This document shows, in pieces, positions 17,662-26,222 of a DNA stretch of 64,000 nucleotides (position 1 is the first letter of the stretch; the number at the start of each line of letters is the position of its first letter). The notes below the pieces were generated by a model. That model did not search any database and was not told the origin of the DNA. It was given only the letters and a program-made list of their open reading frames with translations. The translations under genes were made by a program, and so were the position numbers. Source of the stretch: Myxococcota bacterium (GTDB taxonomy: Bacteria; Myxococcota_A; UBA9160; SMWR01). The stretch covers positions 186,001 through 250,000 of the forward strand of contig JAKVBI010000010.1 in NCBI GenBank assembly GCA_022447545.1. Direction: 5' to 3'.

Positions 17662-18588
17662 TCAGTCTTGGGCGGGCCGGCGCGCGAAGGCGGTCATGAG
17701 GCCACTTCGACGCGCCCCCCAGGCCAACAGGTCGAAGGGTAGGGCCAACAGGTTCGGCACCGCCCAGTCCAGGGAGCGGTCGAGGCCGAGGCGATATCCG
17801 AGGCTCGGTGCGAAGTCCTTGGCGATGGGGTCCTGTCGCACTCGCGAGATCTCCAATCCGGCACGCTCGAGCGTTTTTGTGAGGGTGCGTGGGGTGAACT
17901 GGTAGAGATGCCCAGGGATGTCGACGTGGTGCCAGTGGGCACCGAAGAGGTGCCGCGCCAGGCTGTCGAAATTCTGGAGGGCCACCACCACCAGTCCGCC
18001 GGGGCGGACGATCCGATGGGCTTCGCGCAGAGCGGCGAGGGGGTCGTGGGTGTGTTCCAGCACCCACCAGAACGTCACCGCGTCGAAGGAGGCGTCGGGA
18101 TGATTTGCGTCCTGGATCTGGCCTGTATGCACGTCGAGATCGAAGGTCTCGCGTAGCGTTGCCGCAGTGGCGGCGTTGGGCTCCACACCTGCGACCCGGT
18201 ACCCCTGTTCTTCGAGAAACAGCAGATAGCGCCCCCCACCACAGCCGACATCGAGAATCCGGGATCCCGCAGGCAGGCCCGGGTCGCGGAACCAGCGGTA
18301 GTAGAAGCGCTCGGCCGTCGATGGCCGGCCGGGTTGGTGGGGCGCGTAGTCGGACGGGTAGTAGCGGGCGATGGATGCGGGCGTCGGTCGGGGGTTGATG
18401 TAGGAGAGGTCGCAGCCCCGGCATCTCACGACCTGGAACCCCCCGGGCACACCCCGGCGCAAATCCTGGCCCCGGAGCACTGGCTCCGTGTCCCGAGCTC
18501 CGCATAGCATGCAGGCAACGTGCTCGATCTCTTCGCTGTTTTCAGGACCCCGGCTGGGGGTCTGGCCCGTCGCAGCGGGTTCATTCAT
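17662..18588 (-). CDS. Class I SAM methyltransferase with N-terminal zinc ribbon
   Basis: A 308-residue cytoplasmic methyltransferase. Two Cys pairs (CMLCG and CRGC, about residues 26-60) form a probable zinc ribbon. The Rossmann core starts with RILDVGCGGGRYL (about 109-121), followed by FWWVLEHTHDP and the post-core strand IVRPGGLVVVAL. Such proteins commonly methylate sugar intermediates in surface-glycan clusters. It is last in a three-gene minus-strand operon, 4 nt after the YfhO-like gene. It may also have its own promoter: GGCTAGGCT sits 6 nt before its ATG, inside the end of the YfhO-like gene. Confidence 0.9.
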   Translation of the reverse strand: MNEPAATGQTPSRGPENSEEIEHVACMLCGARDTEPVLRGQDLRRGVPGGFQVVRCRGCDLSYINPRPTPASIARYYPSDYAPHQPGRPSTAERFYYRWFRDPGLPAGSRILDVGCGGGRYLLFLEEQGYRVAGVEPNAATAATLRETFDLDVHTGQIQDANHPDASFDAVTFWWVLEHTHDPLAALREAHRIVRPGGLVVVALQNFDSLARHLFGAHWHHVDIPGHLYQFTPRTLTKTLERAGLEISRVRQDPIAKDFAPSLGYRLGLDRSLDWAVPNLLALPFDLLAWGARRSGLMTAFARRPAQD

Positions 18589-18592
18589 GGCC

Positions 18593-21067
18593 TTAGCCTA
18601 GCCTCGTTTGAATCGGTCGAGGTCGCTCCGAACGCCAGCGCCATGCGAGTCCCGCCCCGACCAGGAGACTCGCGGCGCTGATGGCTGCGCCGATCCGGAA
18701 GGCGCGCGGCTGGTAGTGGAAGACCACTTGCGCTTCGCCGGCGGGTACGGGGACGCCTCGAAACAGGGCATCGGTGGGCAATAACTCCGACGGGCGGCCA
18801 TCGACTTCGGCGGACCAGTTGGGTGTGAAGGTGTCGGTCAGCACCAGGAGTCCCGGGCCGGGCGAACGGGTGATCACCTCCACTCGTTCCGCGGTGTACT
18901 GGAGGATCTTGGCGCTGCTGGGAGGCGCGGGTCCCTGCGGACTCGGCGTTCCCGACCCGGGGGCTGACTCGACGACGGCTCGCCGACGGAGGTCGAAGTC
19001 CGGTTCCAACAGGCGTTTCAGCGCGGCCGTCGGTGAGTCGACTCTCTCCCAATTCTGGACGACGAAGGCCCTGGGGAGCGCTGCAGGGTTCGTGTAGAGG
19101 GCCACGGGCGCGGGCCCCCGTGGCGTCGGAACCCGACACTGCCCGGCGGACTCCCAATGGCTCAGAAGCCTGACCAGACCTTCAGGTCGACGGGCTCGCC
19201 GGCCGTCGACGAGAACGGTGTTTACACCGAGGAGATCGAGCAATTTCGCCCGTTCGGGGGTGGGGACCCGGCGGAGGAAGCCCATGAACACGTCGTCCAC
19301 GGGCCCCGGCGTCAGGGGCGGACCGTCCTGCTGCAAAGCGTCGAAGTACAGCCCGTGTCGATGGGTCACCAGCGGGTCATAGTGGGTCGCGCTGTAGGTG
19401 CCGAAGACTTGGCCGTCCTTGTCTTTGATGGCGTAGCTGTCGAGCAGACGCAGGCTCAAATGCCTTCCCAGCGGTGGCGTGAGGCTCTCGACGAGCCGGT
19501 AGCAGCCCGCGCCGGCCAAGGCCGGAGCCGCTGTTCTCGCAGGGTGCAGCAGGGGGTTCACGAGTGCGTATCCCAAATCTGCGGCAGCCAGGACGACCAC
19601 TCCGATACCCGCGGTGCGCCGGTACCCGGCCCCGGCGGCCCAGGCCGCGGCTCCCAGAACGCCGATGCTCAAAAGGAGTTGGCCCAGGGCGCGCGGGAGG
19701 GTGGCGAAGTGGTCCGGGCCGAATCCGTAGTACCAGAACCAACCCCAGGACGTCCGGCTCGCTTCGAGGGCCTGCTGGAGGCTCCCAGTGACCAGCAGCC
19801 AGGCCAGGAGGACGGCGAGAATCAGAGGGCCCGCAAGCCACGTCAGGCTCTGGCGCAGGGTCGGTGTTCCCTGGTCCCGTCGTTTCAGTACGGCGTCCAG
19901 CCCACAGCCTGCGCCGACGGCTACGGCCAGCGATAAGGGGAAGATGAAGCGATCCGGGAGGCGGAAGGTCGATCCCAACGGCAGCGTTCGGTAGAACTCG
20001 AATAGCGGCGTCTGAGACCCCAGAATCAGCAGGGCCGCCGCGGTGGCTGCTCCGATACAGAAGCGGGCGACGGCGTGGCTTCGCCAGGTTGCGAGAGCAG
20101 CCAGGAAGCAAACCAGCGGAATCAGCCCGAGGTACTCGCGCCGTAACTCGGCCCGCACCGGATGCACCAGATTGGCGAAGAGCAGGGCGGGCGGCATGGG
20201 GGCGAACCCCTCGAGCCGTTGCGTGGGTAGCCCCGAGAGGGGCCGGACGCTGCGTTCGGCGAGTTCGAGAGTCGGGAGGATCTGAGCCGCGGCGAAGCCC
20301 GCAGCCAGCAGGCCAGCCAGGCAAACCCCTGCAAGCCGCTCCGTGAGAACTCTACGCCCGGCTCCCTGGCGCGCCTGTTGGAACCCCAACAGGGCCGCGA
20401 CGAGAGCGACGGAATGCGCGGTGATCACGAAGGTGTAGTCCCTGCCCGCCAGGAACTGAAGTGCCATCACCGCTGCCAGCGCCAGCGCCATGCGCCGGTC
20501 TCCATCGCGTACCCATCCCACGGTGCAGAGGAGAGCGGCGGGGAACCACGGAGCCGAGTTGATCGCGTTGGTGTGGTAGCTCAGGAAGAGCGTCGATCCG
20601 CCCAGCATGAAGGTGACTCCCGCCAACGCTGAGGCCTCGTGGCCGAGGTCGAGCCGTCGAGCGAGTGCGAAGGCGAATAGGCCGGCGAGCGCGACATGGA
20701 AAGCCCCCAGCCCTCCCATGGCGGTACCCGTCGGAAGAACCGAGTAGAGGAGGTTGGGTGGATAGAGGACACCGGCCTGGAGGGTTGCGAGAAACGGCAG
20801 TCCCGCGATCTGATGGGGGTTCCAGAGGGGAATGCGACCCGCCGCCCACTCGTTTCCCTGGTAGTGGTGGCGAGGGAAGAATTCGGTGTAGAGGTCGTGG
20901 TTCATCAAGGCGATGGGCATCACCCCACTCACCAGGTTCAGGGTCCAGACGAGGACGGCCAGGGCGATCAGGGCCATGGCCCACAGGGCACCCGGACCGA
21001 TCCCGGACTCACGGGACGGGGAGGAGCGCCGTTCCCCACCGGACCCCGGGGCTGTCCGCTTCGTCAC
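18593..21067 (-). CDS. YfhO-family polytopic membrane protein
   Basis: An 824-residue membrane protein of the YfhO type (GT-C-related, implicated elsewhere in glycosylating lipoteichoic acid or other surface polymers). The first helix (about 29-50) is followed by NHDLYTEFFPRHHYQG with Asp58, then PLWNPHQIAGLPFLATLQ, the family hallmark. About a dozen helices follow, then a soluble C-terminal beta-rich domain and a final helix. The frame is open upstream, but the GTG at 21067 overlaps the previous stop as GTGA and leaves a conventional N-terminus. It lies between two methyltransferase genes in one operon. Confidence 0.9.
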   Translation of the reverse strand: MTKRTAPGSGGERRSSPSRESGIGPGALWAMALIALAVLVWTLNLVSGVMPIALMNHDLYTEFFPRHHYQGNEWAAGRIPLWNPHQIAGLPFLATLQAGVLYPPNLLYSVLPTGTAMGGLGAFHVALAGLFAFALARRLDLGHEASALAGVTFMLGGSTLFLSYHTNAINSAPWFPAALLCTVGWVRDGDRRMALALAAVMALQFLAGRDYTFVITAHSVALVAALLGFQQARQGAGRRVLTERLAGVCLAGLLAAGFAAAQILPTLELAERSVRPLSGLPTQRLEGFAPMPPALLFANLVHPVRAELRREYLGLIPLVCFLAALATWRSHAVARFCIGAATAAALLILGSQTPLFEFYRTLPLGSTFRLPDRFIFPLSLAVAVGAGCGLDAVLKRRDQGTPTLRQSLTWLAGPLILAVLLAWLLVTGSLQQALEASRTSWGWFWYYGFGPDHFATLPRALGQLLLSIGVLGAAAWAAGAGYRRTAGIGVVVLAAADLGYALVNPLLHPARTAAPALAGAGCYRLVESLTPPLGRHLSLRLLDSYAIKDKDGQVFGTYSATHYDPLVTHRHGLYFDALQQDGPPLTPGPVDDVFMGFLRRVPTPERAKLLDLLGVNTVLVDGRRARRPEGLVRLLSHWESAGQCRVPTPRGPAPVALYTNPAALPRAFVVQNWERVDSPTAALKRLLEPDFDLRRRAVVESAPGSGTPSPQGPAPPSSAKILQYTAERVEVITRSPGPGLLVLTDTFTPNWSAEVDGRPSELLPTDALFRGVPVPAGEAQVVFHYQPRAFRIGAAISAASLLVGAGLAWRWRSERPRPIQTRLG
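18595..18600 (-). promoter_or_regulatory. Candidate internal -10 box (TAGGCT), leaderless-type spacing
   Basis: TAGGCT ends 6 nt before the ATG at 18588 and overlaps the last codons and stop of the YfhO-like gene. It is identical, with its three upstream bases, to the box before the gene at 14435. Confidence 0.35.
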
Positions 21068-21825
21068 GCGTCCCTCACGACCTTGACGACCATGTACTCC
21101 TTCTTCAGGGACAGCGTGTCGTAGAGCCACCAGAGCAGGCGGACATGTAGGGCCACGCGACGTCCCTGAATCTCCTGCAGTTTGAGCCAGCCCGAGCGTT
21201 GGCCGACCTGGCGTGCTTCGACAATCCGAAGCCCTAGCCGCTCGAGCATTTCCAGCAGGGCACGCCGGGTGAAATAGGCGACGTGACCGGTCAGGACGCT
21301 GTCTTCATTGATGGAGCCGTAGCGCCGATCGCGCGAGCACTCGATGCCCGGCGGCTGAAATCCCAGGGTCAGCAACGCGATATTGAGAAACGAATCGAGG
21401 CGTGGCACGTCGATGATGGCAGTGCCCCCGGGCTTGAGGATGCGGAGGATTTCGGTCACGAGGTGGTCGGTGGGGTATACGTGCTCGAGGGTCTCGATGC
21501 ATAGGACCACGTCGAAGCTGGCGTCGGCGTGGGGGAGGGGCGATCGCTCGTTGAGGTCGAAAACACTCACGTCCACGCCATTTTTACGGGCTTCTTCGGT
21601 CAGCCCCACGTCGATTCCGTGTAGCTGGGCTGTTCCCACCGCCTCGCCATAAAGCCGGGTCAGCGTTCCGTCCAGACATCCGATGTCGAGAAGTCTGGCG
21701 TCCGCCCCGAGCCTGGGCAGCATGTCGAGGATCATCTGTACGCGCTCATCGACGAAGTGCTGGGGGCTCGATTCCCAGATTTGTCGATTGTCGGAGGTCA
21801 GCGGCGAGCTAGTCACCTCGGCCAT
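21064..21825 (-). CDS. Class I SAM methyltransferase
   Basis: A 253-residue methyltransferase. The SAM-binding motif is LLDIGCLDGTLTRLYG (about 44-59); VVLCIETLEHVYP and ILKPGGTAIIDVP follow. The C-terminal region ends in a hydrophobic and basic stretch (LLWWLYDTLSLKK) that may touch the membrane. The family acts on small molecules or sugars; the neighbours suggest a glycan or glycolipid substrate. ATG 21825 opens the operon with the YfhO-like protein and a second methyltransferase. It is divergent from the GT2-methyltransferase fusion, with 64 nt between. Confidence 0.88.
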   Translation of the reverse strand: MAEVTSSPLTSDNRQIWESSPQHFVDERVQMILDMLPRLGADARLLDIGCLDGTLTRLYGEAVGTAQLHGIDVGLTEEARKNGVDVSVFDLNERSPLPHADASFDVVLCIETLEHVYPTDHLVTEILRILKPGGTAIIDVPRLDSFLNIALLTLGFQPPGIECSRDRRYGSINEDSVLTGHVAYFTRRALLEMLERLGLRIVEARQVGQRSGWLKLQEIQGRRVALHVRLLWWLYDTLSLKKEYMVVKVVRDA

Positions 21826-21889
21826 ACTGGGCTATTCCTCTCGATGACGGAGTGGTCGGATTCTCCGCAGGTTCGGGAGTTCCCCACCG

Positions 21890-23800
21890 ATGTCCGCGCT
21901 CCCGCTGGTGAGCATCATTATCCCACACCAAGCAGGCACCGAAGTATTGCTCGCCTGCCTGGAGTCGGTCCACCGCGACGGTTCGTATCCGAACCGGGAG
22001 ATCCTGCTGGTCGACAACGGTTCGACCGATGGCAGCGTTCAGGCTGCGGTCGAGCGCTTCGGGGACGTCCAGGTGGTCGCCCTGGAGGAAAACCAGGGCT
22101 ATGCGGGGGGATGTAACCGCGGCATCGAGGTTGCACGCGGTGACTATGTGGTGCTGCTCAACGACGACACGGAACTCGCGGCCGGTTGGTTGTCGGAACT
22201 CGTTCAGGCCGCGGAAGACGATCCGTCCATCGCCGCCGCTCAGCCAAAGATTCGCTCCCTGCGCGAACGCGACGCCTTCGAGTATTCGGGGGCGGCCGGG
22301 GGCTTGATGGACCTGTACGCCTATCCCTTTTCCAGGGGACGTCTGATGGGGCACGTGGAAAAGGACCGGGGGCAATACGACGATCCGATCGAAGTCTTCT
22401 GGGCAAGTGGCGTGTGTATGCTGATCCGACGAACGGCCCTCGATGAGGCCGGACTCTTCGACGAGGTCTTCTTCGCGTACATGGAGGAGATCGATCTGTG
22501 CTGGCGCCTCCAGCTTCAGGGCTATCGCGTCGTGTACGTGCCCAGTGCCGTCGTCTATCACATCGGAGGGTATTCGCTCGATCAGCGTGTGCTGAAGCGG
22601 ATGTATCTCAACCATCGCAACAGCCTGGTCATGCTGGCCAAGAACTACTCTTCGCGGTCTCTGCTGCGAATCCTTCCGGTCAAGATCCTCCTCGAGATCT
22701 TCATCCTGGTCGGGGCGTTGTTTCGAAATCCACGCCGTTCGAGAGCCGTCGTGATGGCCTTTTCATGGATCCTGGGAAATCTGCCCACCGTGTTCAGGCT
22801 TCGGCGGGAGGTTCAGGAGAGGCGTCGTGTGACAGACGCCGTTCTTTACGAGCGTTTGTATCTCGGTATGGCGCCCCTGTGGTATTTCCTGTTCGGAATC
22901 CGACGGGTCACAGATCTGCCCGATATCGACCGCGTCCTCCACCGGCCCTACCGCGATGTGCAGCCCGTCGTGGGGGAGGTCGTTCGGCCTGAGGTTCGGG
23001 AATTTCTAGATGCTTATCTCGACCAGGCGCCTACGGCTCTCGCACTGCAACGTGCCACCGAGTGTCGTCTCATGGCGCGTTTCGAGTTCCCGCGTCCCAT
23101 TCTCGATCTGGGCTGCGGAGACGGCACCTTCGCGCGCATGCTTTTCAACGGGATCCGGGTCGATGCCGCGGTCGATGCGGACCCCGTGGCGGTCGAGCAG
23201 GCTCGAGAAGCGCGCTGCTATCACGAAGTCGAGTTGGCGCGGCCCGAGGCGCTCCCCCAGCCCGCGGAATCGGTGGCGACGGTCCTGGCGAATGGGACGC
23301 TGGGGGGCCCGGGGCAGCCGCAGGCGGCTCTTCAGGAGATCCACCGCGTTCTCCAACCCGGGGGCACTCTTCGAATGACCGCCCCGACCCCAGACTTTCA
23401 GCGTTTTCGCCTGTGGAGCGGCGTTTTGGATCGCCTGGGAGCGGCGGCCCTGGCACGAGGCTACGAGGGATTCGCACGCAGGGCTCTGGGATGCGAAACC
23501 CCGGTGGATCCCGAGGTCTGGATCGATCGCCTGCAGGCGGCGGGTTTCGAAGTCCTCACCTGCGAACCGTATTTCTCCGAAGGCGAGACTCGCCTACAGG
23601 ATGCGTTTCTCCCGTTCTCCGTGTTCTCCTCCCTGTCACGGCATCTGTTGGGACGCAAACTCGCACTGCCACGACTCCACCGTTTGGTGGTCCGGACCTA
23701 CCGGGGATGGCTCCGAGGCGAGCCCTGGAGCGAGGAGGAGGCGGGCGCGGGGATCATTGTCTCTGCCCGAAAACCGGCCTCAGCCCGGGGAGCCAAGTGA
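21890..23800 (+). CDS. Glycosyltransferase family 2 (rhamnosyltransferase-like) fused to a SAM methyltransferase
   Basis: A 636-residue two-domain protein. Residues 1-260 are a GT2 domain of the WbbL type: VSIIIPHQAG, VDNGSTDGS (41-49), ENQGYAGGCNRGI, LLNDDTE with the metal-binding NDD (91-93), and FFAYMEEIDLCWR. A linker with hydrophobic stretches (about 265-310) could anchor it to the membrane. Residues about 395-560 are a methyltransferase with ILDLGCGDGTFAR (about 403-415) and a short VLQPGGTLRM strand. The other fusion at 13080-14435 has a different GT2 subtype, so the two arose separately. GGGAG lies about 10 nt before ATG 21890. Confidence 0.88.
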   Translation: MSALPLVSIIIPHQAGTEVLLACLESVHRDGSYPNREILLVDNGSTDGSVQAAVERFGDVQVVALEENQGYAGGCNRGIEVARGDYVVLLNDDTELAAGWLSELVQAAEDDPSIAAAQPKIRSLRERDAFEYSGAAGGLMDLYAYPFSRGRLMGHVEKDRGQYDDPIEVFWASGVCMLIRRTALDEAGLFDEVFFAYMEEIDLCWRLQLQGYRVVYVPSAVVYHIGGYSLDQRVLKRMYLNHRNSLVMLAKNYSSRSLLRILPVKILLEIFILVGALFRNPRRSRAVVMAFSWILGNLPTVFRLRREVQERRRVTDAVLYERLYLGMAPLWYFLFGIRRVTDLPDIDRVLHRPYRDVQPVVGEVVRPEVREFLDAYLDQAPTALALQRATECRLMARFEFPRPILDLGCGDGTFARMLFNGIRVDAAVDADPVAVEQAREARCYHEVELARPEALPQPAESVATVLANGTLGGPGQPQAALQEIHRVLQPGGTLRMTAPTPDFQRFRLWSGVLDRLGAAALARGYEGFARRALGCETPVDPEVWIDRLQAAGFEVLTCEPYFSEGETRLQDAFLPFSVFSSLSRHLLGRKLALPRLHRLVVRTYRGWLRGEPWSEEEAGAGIIVSARKPASARGAK

Positions 23801-23883
23801 TTCCCGGGCGCGGTTGGGGGGCGCGGTGCTCCCCCTGGATTTCAAGCGATGCTGAAGTGGCCGAAACATCGTTGCCTTTCGTC

Positions 23884-23909
23884 GGGGCCCCCGGAGGGGT
23901 ACCCTTTTT
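23884..23909 (+). terminator. Candidate Rho-independent terminator after the GT2-methyltransferase gene
   Basis: GGGG-CCCC followed by CGGA, GGGG-TA-CCC and TTTTT can fold as an interrupted 8-bp GC stem with a 5-T tail. It lies 84 nt beyond the stop at 23800 and before the next gene's start. The fold was judged by eye. Confidence 0.45.
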
Positions 23910-24019
23910 CGTCAACCCGGGACTTCGGAAAGCCGAACTCCAGGGACGATGGAATGAGCCGTCCGGCAGTGGATTCAAGAGGCCGGATGGAGCGCCGCAG
24001 TAGCGCGGTGGGAGGGGCG

Positions 24020-24292
24020 ATGAAGCCTGTAGCGACGGATCGGCAACGAACACGCGGCCCTCGGCATCACAGGCGTCTGGTCGCCAGCGCACTGACGCTG
24101 GTGTTCCTGGCGGGGGCGGCTCCCGTGGCGGCCGACTCCTACGACTCCTCGAAGGCCGGACACCCGCTCCGGGTTGCGGCCTACGTGCTTCATCCTGTGG
24201 GAGTGATCCTCGACACGCTGATTTTTCGACCCGCCCATTGGCTGGTGAGTCGGCGTCCGCTCGATGACTTGTTCGGGCATCGTGATCGATAG
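24020..24292 (+). CDS. Small exported protein of unknown function
   Basis: A 90-residue protein. ATG 24020 is chosen because GGGAGG lies 4 nt upstream, a near-ideal ribosome site; longer in-frame starts lack one. A basic N-terminus and hydrophobic segment (about 21-38, ending APVAAD) form a signal peptide. The mature part has a distinctive block: AAYVLHPVGVILDTLIFRPAHW, quoted here as AAYVLHPVGVILD and LIFRPAHW, then PLDDLFGH. Similar short proteins occur next to LPS or envelope genes in related bacteria as far as I recall. No function is claimed. The lpt operon starts 75 nt downstream. Confidence 0.7.
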   Translation: MKPVATDRQRTRGPRHHRRLVASALTLVFLAGAAPVAADSYDSSKAGHPLRVAAYVLHPVGVILDTLIFRPAHWLVSRRPLDDLFGHRDR

Positions 24293-24350
24293 AGCGCTTC
24301 GGCGGGATTGAAGCCTTCTGGGCGAGCGCCGGTTCAGGTGAGTGCTTTTC

Positions 24351-24359
24351 TGGTATGAT
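24351..24359 (+). promoter_or_regulatory. Extended -10 promoter candidate for the lpt-rpoN-pts operon
   Basis: TGGTATGAT matches an extended -10 (TGnTATAAT-like). The hexamer ends 8 nt before the ATG at 24368, and no Shine-Dalgarno lies between, so the lptC transcript could be leaderless. GGTTCA at 24331 is a poor -35. Confidence 0.45.
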
Positions 24360-24367
24360 TATTGCAG

Positions 24368-24928
24368 ATGATCGTACCGATCGAGGCACAGAAATCGACG
24401 TCCGCGGGCCGGCCCCTGCACAAAGCGGGGCTCCGGCGAATCGCGGCCGGACTCGCTCTTTGCGCCGGGCTTTTTCCGGGTGTCGCCACGGCGCGCGATT
24501 CGATGCTCGAGGTGCAGGGGATGACGTTCAGCGCAAGTCGTGAAGACGGCGGAGAGATCGTGTTGTCGTCCCATTCGGCCGAGTTCGAGTCGGAAACCCG
24601 GCAGGCCGTACTTTTCGACGTCGACGCCCACGTTGCGTTGGCGGACGACGAGGTTCCCAGCTTCAGCCTGGTTTGCGATCGCGCTGAGTTGAACCTGGAT
24701 ACCAGCGATTTTCGGGCCAACGGCGATGTGCGCGGCAAGACGGCCTCGGGGGAGCGCTACTCGGCGGAATGGGTGCGCTTCGACCCGGAAGCGGACCTGC
24801 TGTACAGCGATTCACCCGTGGAGGTTTCAAACGGAGCGACGCTCTTGCGGGGAGATGGATTTCGCTACGACCTCATCGAAGAACGGCTGAAATTGTTGGG
24901 TAACGTGAGTGTGGTGCACCGCCCGTGA
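24368..24928 (+). CDS. lptC: LPS export protein LptC-like
   Basis: A 186-residue protein with an N-terminal hydrophobic anchor (about 23-42) and a beta-rich periplasmic domain with alternating short strands, as in the LptC/OstA jellyroll. LptC bridges the LptBFG transporter to LptA in moving LPS across the periplasm. The identification rests on its place directly before lptA and lptB and on general fold, as LptC sequences are weakly conserved. ATG 24368 is used; a TTG two codons earlier is possible. It overlaps lptA by 4 nt. Confidence 0.78.
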   Translation: MIVPIEAQKSTSAGRPLHKAGLRRIAAGLALCAGLFPGVATARDSMLEVQGMTFSASREDGGEIVLSSHSAEFESETRQAVLFDVDAHVALADDEVPSFSLVCDRAELNLDTSDFRANGDVRGKTASGERYSAEWVRFDPEADLLYSDSPVEVSNGATLLRGDGFRYDLIEERLKLLGNVSVVHRP

Positions 24929-25488
24929 GAGTCTGCGCGTACACGCTCACGGCGACCCTCGCGGTCTCCTTCTGGCTCGGGTGGTCGGCGGCTTTGGCCC
25001 ACGCCGAAGAGGAAGACCGGACCCCGTTCGGGATCGACGTCCCGAACCACGACGAGCCGATATCGATTCGCGCCGATGAACTCGAGGCTTCTTCGAAGGA
25101 GGGGGCCCGGCGTCTGATCTTCACCTCGAACGTCGTCGTCGAACAGGCTGACATACGAATCGAATCCCAGCGGCTCGAGGCCTTTTATCCAAAGGGCTCC
25201 GATCAGCCGGAGCGTTTGTTGGCCGAGGGACAGGTCGTGTTGGTCCAGAACTCCCTTCAGGCGCATTGTGATCACGCCACCTATCAACGCGCCGACCGCT
25301 TCTTGGTGTGTTCGGGGAACGCTGAAGTGAACGATGGAGGCGACTGGGTTCGTGGGGAGACGATCGAGTTCGATCTCGAGCAGGAGATCGTAACCGTGGC
25401 GGGCGGCGCTTCCGTATTGATTCACCCCGGTTCCGAGGGCCCGGCGGCGCTGGGTGAGCTCGGGGCGGGCGAGGGTGCGCGTCCGTGA
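24925..25488 (+). CDS. lptA: LPS transport periplasmic protein LptA
   Basis: A 187-residue exported protein. The signal peptide is about residues 1-27 (ALAHAE). An OstA/LptA domain follows, with the typical start PISIRADELEASSKEG and then repeated beta-strand units (VVVEQADIRIESQRLEAFYP, RLLAEGQVVLVQ). LptA polymerises into the periplasmic bridge carrying LPS to LptDE. The GTG start overlaps the lptC stop as GTGA, and the gene overlaps lptB the same way. The C-terminal 20 residues are Gly/Ala-rich. LptF, LptG and LptD are not in the window. Confidence 0.9.
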   Translation: MRVCAYTLTATLAVSFWLGWSAALAHAEEEDRTPFGIDVPNHDEPISIRADELEASSKEGARRLIFTSNVVVEQADIRIESQRLEAFYPKGSDQPERLLAEGQVVLVQNSLQAHCDHATYQRADRFLVCSGNAEVNDGGDWVRGETIEFDLEQEIVTVAGGASVLIHPGSEGPAALGELGAGEGARP

Positions 25489-26210
25489 CTTCGGTGAGCG
25501 CGCGGGCCATTTCCAAGAGCTACGGCGATCGGGAGGTCGTTCATTCCATCGACCTCGAGATTCGACCCGCCGAGGTGGTGGGCCTGCTGGGCCCCAATGG
25601 AGCTGGCAAAACGACCACCTTCAACATGATCGCGGGAGGAATTCGGCCTTCGAGGGGTGGGGTCTTCCTGGGAGAAGATGAGATCACGGATCTGCCCATG
25701 TATCGGCGGGCCCGCCTCGGCATTACGTACCTTCCTCAGGAACCCTCTATTTTTCGTAAGCTTTCCGTCGCCGACAATGTCAATGCGATCCTGGAGACCG
25801 TCGAGCCTGATCGAGAGATTCGCAGGCAACGGCTCGAGGGGCTCTTGATCGAACTGGGATTGGCCGAAAAGGCCAATAGGCGTGGCGACACACTCTCGGG
25901 TGGTGAGCGCCGAAGGGTCGAAATCTCGCGAGCGTTGGTCTTGGATCCCAAGTTCATGCTGCTTGACGAGCCCTTCGCTGGGATTGACCCCATCGCGGTG
26001 ATCGATATCCAGAAAATCGTCGCGCAACTCAAGACCCGGGGAATCGGAGTGATCATCACCGACCACAATGTTCGGGAGACGCTTCTGATCTGCGACCGGG
26101 CCTACATCATCAAGGACGGCGGCATCGTTCGTCATGGTACGCCGCAGGAGATCGCAGAGGATCCGAAGGTCCGGGAGATCTATCTCGGCGAGAATTTCAG
26201 TTTGGCTTGA
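25485..26210 (+). CDS. lptB: LPS export ABC transporter ATP-binding protein LptB
   Basis: A 241-residue ATPase of normal length. Walker A is GPNGAGKT (36-43), the Q-loop lies in YLPQEPSIFRKL, the signature is LSGGERRR, Walker B is FMLLDEPFAGID, and the switch His is in TDHNVRE. The RKLSVADN region and IYLGENF end are typical of LptB. It powers LPS extraction from the inner membrane with LptF and LptG, which are not encoded here. GTG start, coupled to lptA by GTGA; rpoN starts 12 nt later. Confidence 0.97.
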   Translation: MTSVSARAISKSYGDREVVHSIDLEIRPAEVVGLLGPNGAGKTTTFNMIAGGIRPSRGGVFLGEDEITDLPMYRRARLGITYLPQEPSIFRKLSVADNVNAILETVEPDREIRRQRLEGLLIELGLAEKANRRGDTLSGGERRRVEISRALVLDPKFMLLDEPFAGIDPIAVIDIQKIVAQLKTRGIGVIITDHNVRETLLICDRAYIIKDGGIVRHGTPQEIAEDPKVREIYLGENFSLA

Positions 26211-26222
26211 TCGAGTGATTCC

